NCBI RefSeq assembly: GCF_001632845.1 | Contig: NZ_CP011994.1 | Coordinates: 2,614,001-2,678,000 of the forward strand | Direction: 5' to 3' | From: Ectothiorhodospira sp. BSL-9 | Lineage (GTDB): Bacteria; Pseudomonadota; Gammaproteobacteria; Ectothiorhodospirales; Ectothiorhodospiraceae | Length of the DNA: 64,000 bases | Shown: in pieces, positions 55,737 through 64,000 of the stretch | Layout: each line of letters starts with the position of its first letter | Numbering within the stretch: the first letter of the stretch is position 1 | Notes under the pieces: model-generated | Seen by the model: only the letters and a program-made list of their open reading frames with translations | Database searches by the model: none | Told to the model about the DNA's origin: nothing | Position numbers and translations under genes: made by a program

Positions 55737-56545
55737 TATTCTTTCCCCGTATATTTCTTGCTGGCTACGTGGATGAAGAAGTCCGGCTCAGCTTCGTGGT
55801 AGGTTTCCTTGAAATCGCCGTAGGTTTCGATGTTCTGGAAACCCACCTCGCGCATCAGACGGCGCACATAAGGCTTGCGCAGCGGGAACATGTTCAGGTG
55901 GAACACGGACTTGTCCGGGAAGGCATAGCGGAAGCGGGCCAGGCCGTCATCCACGTGTTCCGGGTACACCGAGACGTTGTCGCCACAGTAGTAGAAGGTG
56001 TGCGCACTGGAATAACCATGATCCAGGATGGCGTCGTAGTTGCGCTGGTCCAGGATCAGGACGCCGTCATGGTTCAGGGCGGCATAGAACTCGGCCAGGG
56101 CCTTGCGGCGATCGTTTTCGTTGAACAGGTGGGTGAAGGAGTTACCCAGGCAGACAACGGCATCGTAGCGGCCATAGATGTCACGATTGAGTTCGCGCCA
56201 ATCAGCCTGCGTGGTGCGCAGGATGTGTCCACGCTTGCGGCCGTTTTCAAAGGCCTTGACGAGCATTTCAGGGGCGCCGTCCACGCTGACCACATCGAAG
56301 CCGGCCTCCAGCAGGCGGACGGAGTGGAAACCGGTACCGGTGGCCACATCCAGCACGCGCTTGGCGCCGCGCTTCTTGAGTTCCTGGATGAAGAAGTCGC
56401 CTTCGCTCTGTGCGCGACTGTCCCAGTCGATCAGATCATCCCATTTGTCGACGAATGATTCGGTGTATTCCTTCACGTAGTTGTCGGTGTCGCGACGTTC
56501 TACCGGCTTCTCGCCGAAATCCTGGTCTTTCATGGTGTTGGACAT
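55736..56545 (-). CDS. Glycine/sarcosine N-methyltransferase (GSMT)
   Basis: Methylates glycine to sarcosine and dimethylglycine. The ATG at 56545 (MSNTMKDQDFGEKP) has GCGGGGA eight bases upstream, giving 269 residues like the Halorhodospira halochloris enzyme (268). Highly characteristic stretches are SFVDKWDDLIDWDSRAQSEGDFF, ATGTGFHSVRLLEAGFDVVS (SAM motif I), FENGRKRGHILRT and CLGNSFTHLFNE. The long upstream in-frame extension lacks family similarity. First gene of the GSMT-SDMT-metK run. Confidence 0.94.
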   Translation of the reverse strand: MSNTMKDQDFGEKPVERRDTDNYVKEYTESFVDKWDDLIDWDSRAQSEGDFFIQELKKRGAKRVLDVATGTGFHSVRLLEAGFDVVSVDGAPEMLVKAFENGRKRGHILRTTQADWRELNRDIYGRYDAVVCLGNSFTHLFNENDRRKALAEFYAALNHDGVLILDQRNYDAILDHGYSSAHTFYYCGDNVSVYPEHVDDGLARFRYAFPDKSVFHLNMFPLRKPYVRRLMREVGFQNIETYGDFKETYHEAEPDFFIHVASKKYTGKE

Positions 56546-56990
56546 AGTGATGTTCCCCGCCATTTGAGGTGTTTGATTTGCGTTGCATCGCGCGGCGCTC
56601 AGCGCCTCCACGATATCGAGCACACCGCCATGACCGGGCCAAACGAGTCGACCCTGTCTGCGATGCGTGGCCGGCTTGATGTTTGCCGGCGATGGTGTCC
56701 GCCTCCACCATCGAACTCTATGCTGGCGTGTTGCTGTGTCCTGTGAAGAGTCGCGACCGCCCGGATCCTGCAATCACCCAAAGGGTGCGGGGGGTGCGTC
56801 TTCCTTGCGACGGTTACCGCGGCCGGATCGTGGGGCACGACCGTTTCGATGACCTTCGGGTCAGGTAGCCCGAGTGCGGAAAAACCGTGGACGCCTTGTT
56901 GGCAGGTGGTCGCCCGACGGGGCGACAAATAAATATGAACTCCGACTACGTTATTGCTCGCGCCAAAGACCTGCCTGGTTGCGGCTGATC

Positions 56991-57013
56991 ACCACACTGC
57001 ATTGCATGGTGGT
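56991..57013. promoter_or_regulatory. Imperfect 23-bp dyad, possible operator
   Basis: Arms ACCACACTGCA (56991-57001) and TGCATGGTGGT (57003-57013) match as inverted repeats at nine of eleven positions around a central T. Its place between two divergent promoters suggests a regulator binding site, possibly for the betaine operon. The regulator is unknown. Confidence 0.35.
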
Positions 57014-57177
57014 CACCGTATGCACCTTCAAGGTTATGCGCTGATGCATCCTTAGTAGCTTGGGGGACTTTCGCGAAGAATGCAAGTTTGGGCCCTGTGG
57101 ATTCACTGAATCTTCACGCGAGCAGGCGCGTATTTCGTCACTCATCACAGCACATGCATGCGCCTTGGAATGCGCGT

Positions 57178-57193
57178 TGTCGCGAACCCCACA
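57178..57193 (+). promoter_or_regulatory. NifA upstream activator sequence (TGT-N10-ACA)
   Basis: TGT (57178-57180) and ACA (57191-57193) flank exactly ten bases, the NifA enhancer consensus. The site lies about 120 bases upstream of the sigma-54 promoter of nifF, the usual distance. Confidence 0.72.
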
Positions 57194-57254
57194 TTGGGGC
57201 AAACGCCCTGTTGTGGTGCGCTACGCCACCCTCTGCGGGAGCGGCATGACAGGA

Positions 57255-57966
<712 letters not shown>

Positions 57967-57975
57967 TCCCACAGG

Positions 57976-58006
57976 CCGCCCCGGCGCTCTCCGGGGCGGT
58001 TTTTTT
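57976..58006 (+). terminator. Rho-independent terminator behind nifF
   Basis: CCGCCCCGG (57976-57984) pairs perfectly with CCGGGGCGG (57991-57999) over a 6-base loop and is followed by seven T residues. Confidence 0.93.
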
Positions 58007-58018
58007 CGGCTTCATCGT

Positions 58019-58033
58019 TGATAATGATTAGCA
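58019..58033. promoter_or_regulatory. Fur-box-like operator upstream of exbB
   Basis: TGATAATGATTAGCA matches the 7-1-7 Fur motif TGATAATNATTATCA at all but one defined position. It lies 63 bases before the exbB ATG, consistent with iron repression of the TonB energy-transducing operon. Confidence 0.75.
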
Positions 58034-58096
58034 ACACCATTAGCATGCCGGTCTTGCGTGCCTGAGGCGCATACTGGTTCCGCGAGGTTTTGCCCC

Positions 58097-58843
58097 ATGA
58101 ATTCAGAAGATACATCCCCAACAAGCAGCATCCTCCACGGCCTGCAGTCAGTGATTGACCTGGGTGGTCCGGTGGTGGTCATCCTGTTGATCATGTCGGT
58201 GGTGGCGCTCACCGTCATCCTCGTCAAGATCTGGCAGTTCAGCTGGCTGCGGCTGGGGGATCAGAGCAGCCTGGACGAAGCGCTGGCGCACTGGCGTCAA
58301 CACCAGGGCGACAAGGCGCTGGATGTGCTCGCCCGGTCCCGTAGTCCTGCCGCCCGGGTGGTGGAAACCGCCATCCAGGGACGCCGAGACCCCAACATGC
58401 CCGAGACCCTGGTCCGGGAGGAAGTGGGGCGCATCGCCGCCGGCTGGCTGGAAAAACTACGCGGACAATTCCGGGTGCTGGAAGTGATCGGCAGTCTGGC
58501 GCCGTTACTGGGTCTGCTGGGAACCGTGCTGGGCATGATCGTGGCCTTCCAGCAACTGGAGGCGGCTGGCAACCGGGTGGACCCGGCCATCCTTTCAGGT
58601 GGCATCTGGGTGGCCCTGATGACCACCGCCGTGGGCCTGGCCGTGGCCATCCCCGTGGTGGCGGTGCTCAATGGTCTGGAACGTTGGCTGGAACGTTTCC
58701 GCTATCGCCTGCAGGATGCCGTGACACAGGTCTTTACCGTGCGACCACCGGAGCCGATTGCCGACCGTCAGGAGGAGGATGGGCAGTCTCGGCAGGCCCG
58801 CATCAAGCTTTGGAAGGGGCGGGCGGCCTCCGATGCAGATTGA
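58097..58843 (+). CDS. exbB: MotA/TolQ/ExbB proton channel family protein (ExbB)
   Basis: The inner-membrane scaffold of the TonB energy-transducing complex. ATG 58097 gives MNSEDTSPTSSILHGLQ and 248 residues. Three membrane spans: VVVILLIMSVVALTVILVKIW, ILSGGIWVALMTTAVGLAVAIPV, and the preceding LEVIGSLAPLLGLLGTVLGMIVAF, which is the family hallmark. The short N-terminus before the first span is ExbB/TolQ-like without a signal peptide. First gene of exbB-exbD-exbD-tonB, overlapping the next gene by 11 bases. Confidence 0.92.
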   Translation: MNSEDTSPTSSILHGLQSVIDLGGPVVVILLIMSVVALTVILVKIWQFSWLRLGDQSSLDEALAHWRQHQGDKALDVLARSRSPAARVVETAIQGRRDPNMPETLVREEVGRIAAGWLEKLRGQFRVLEVIGSLAPLLGLLGTVLGMIVAFQQLEAAGNRVDPAILSGGIWVALMTTAVGLAVAIPVVAVLNGLERWLERFRYRLQDAVTQVFTVRPPEPIADRQEEDGQSRQARIKLWKGRAASDAD

Positions 58844-59231
58844 ACTGCCACCACGCCGCCGACGGGCACTGATCAGCCTGACGCCGCTGATTGATGTGGT
58901 CTTCATCCTGCTGATTTTCTTCATGCTGGCCTCCAGCTTTCTCGACTGGAGCGCGGTGCCGCTGAGCACGCCCTCCGCTCAACAAACACCGGCGGTTGTG
59001 GATGAACCCCCTTTGTCGGTGCGCATCTCCGTCGATGCGGGCGTGCGCATCGAGGGTGAGGCCGTGGAACATGACGCCATCAAGGGCGTGATCCGGCAGT
59101 ATCTGGACGAACAGCCCGAGCGCACGGTGGTGGTGCAGCCCGAAGCTGGCGTGACCCTGCAACAGGTGGTGGATGTGCTGGATGAGGTGCGACATGCCAA
59201 TCCACGCTCCATGAGGCTGGCCCGAGAGTAA
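58833..59231 (+). CDS. exbD: Biopolymer transport protein ExbD (first copy)
   Basis: 132 residues from ATG 58833. A basic cytoplasmic start (MQIELPPRRRRALISLTPL) precedes a single span with the essential proton-carrying Asp in LIDVVFILLIFFMLASSF. The periplasmic domain (VRISVDAGVRIEGEAV, ERTVVVQPEAGVTLQQVVDVLDEVRHA) is typical. It is followed five bases later by a second ExbD. Confidence 0.9.
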   Translation: MQIELPPRRRRALISLTPLIDVVFILLIFFMLASSFLDWSAVPLSTPSAQQTPAVVDEPPLSVRISVDAGVRIEGEAVEHDAIKGVIRQYLDEQPERTVVVQPEAGVTLQQVVDVLDEVRHANPRSMRLARE

Positions 59232-59236
59232 AGTCC

Positions 59237-59662
59237 ATGCATCTTCCCGAGTTTCCACAGCGTGAAGCCGATGAGAACCATCTCATCCCCCTGATCAACA
59301 TCGTCTTCCTGTTGCTGATCTTCTTCATGGTGGCCGGTGCCTTGTCTTCTCAGGATGTGTTTGACGTGGAGGCTCCGGATTCGAGCATCGAGGAGGAGGT
59401 GAACGATGAGGGCTGGCTGGTCTTGCTGGGGGAGGGTGGACGCCTGGCCCTCGAGAATGAGGAACTGGATAGTGAGGCCCTGAAGGCGCGCCTCGTGGAG
59501 GCCCTGGAGGAGCGGGAAGGCGACGAAACGAGTTCCCAGCCCGCCGTGCGCATCAAGGCCGACCAGGCCGCCACCACCGAGGAGTTGCTGGATCTGATGG
59601 AACTCCTCAGGGATGCCGGTGTGGAAAAAGTCATGCTGCTCACCGTGCTTGGTAATCATTGA
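59237..59662 (+). CDS. exbD: Biopolymer transport protein ExbD (second copy), Asp replaced by Asn
   Basis: 141 residues. The N-terminus [19 protein letters not shown] precedes the single span. At the place of the conserved proton-carrying Asp (LIDVVF in the first copy) this protein has Asn: [18 protein letters not shown]. The periplasmic domain is more acidic ([22 protein letters not shown]). Because ExbD acts as a dimer inside the ExbB pentamer, a heterodimer with one inactive proton site is conceivable. The tonB start follows directly. Confidence 0.85.
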   Translation: MHLPEFPQREADENHLIPLINIVFLLLIFFMVAGALSSQDVFDVEAPDSSIEEEVNDEGWLVLLGEGGRLALENEELDSEALKARLVEALEEREGDETSSQPAVRIKADQAATTEELLDLMELLRDAGVEKVMLLTVLGNH

Positions 59663-59664
59663 TC

Positions 59665-60465
<801 letters not shown>

Positions 60466-60499
60466 CGGCTTGTGCCGGTGGTGACTGGGATAAGGCGCG

Positions 60500-63079
<2,580 letters not shown>

Positions 63080-63082
63080 TAG

Positions 63083-64000
<918 letters not shown>

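Noticed and set aside
56546-57060. Glycine, SAM or SAH riboswitch upstream of GSMT-SDMT-metK
   Set aside because: Short stretches such as CCCGAAGGTC recall glycine riboswitch pieces, but the full conserved cores were not found in order on the minus strand.

Overview
This is a G+C-rich, gene-dense chromosomal window from a gammaproteobacterium. Most likely it is a halophilic or haloalkaliphilic member of the Ectothiorhodospiraceae (Ectothiorhodospira, Halorhodospira or Thioalkalivibrio type). The indicators are a glycine-betaine-from-glycine pathway (GSMT and SDMT) very like the one known from halophilic purple sulfur bacteria, a nitrogenase flavodoxin, a full set of NiFe-hydrogenase maturation genes, a CrtI-family carotenoid desaturase and an SbtA-like bicarbonate transporter. 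The species assignment is inference. No rRNA, tRNA, CRISPR array, insertion sequence or prophage was seen.

1-27.8 kb. A partial PolB-type exonuclease and rlmD are followed by dapD and dapC (lysine and peptidoglycan precursor), glnD and map on the minus strand. The plus strand then carries the conserved block rpsB-tsf-pyrH-frr-uppS-cdsA-dxr-rseP-bamA-skp-lpxD-fabZ-lpxA, covering translation, nucleotide, isoprenoid, envelope assembly and lipid A functions. pyrH carries an apparent one-base frameshift. After lpxA the order is broken by an inverted segment (20.4-27.0 kb). It holds a 58-residue protein, a PH-domain membrane protein, a small charged protein, a Na/Pi-cotransporter-like protein, lpxB and a gnnB/gnnA pair. 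The pair suggests a lipid A containing 2,3-diamino-2,3-dideoxyglucose.

27.2-33.8 kb. The conserved order resumes with rnhB-dnaE-accA-tilS.

33.8-60.5 kb. tilS and pyrG are neighbours in many gammaproteobacteria. Here they are separated by about 27 kb of mostly physiological genes: hypDE, zapE, an orphan trpB, an SbtA-like transporter, a cysteine-rich periplasmic repeat protein, a DUF5610-type protein, a tightly coupled operon (membrane protein, MoxR ATPase, VWA protein), pdxH, a carotenoid desaturase, tex, hypABFC, the betaine operon gsmt-sdmt-metK, nifF, and exbB-exbD-exbD-tonB. nifF has a textbook NifA/IHF/sigma-54 control region, and the exb/ton operon is preceded by a Fur-box-like sequence.

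60.5-64 kb. pyrG, kdsA and the first 303 codons of eno close the window.

Most of the window is conserved core. The least understood parts are the MoxR/VWA/membrane operon, the cysteine-repeat protein, and the small proteins beside the inverted lpxB block.
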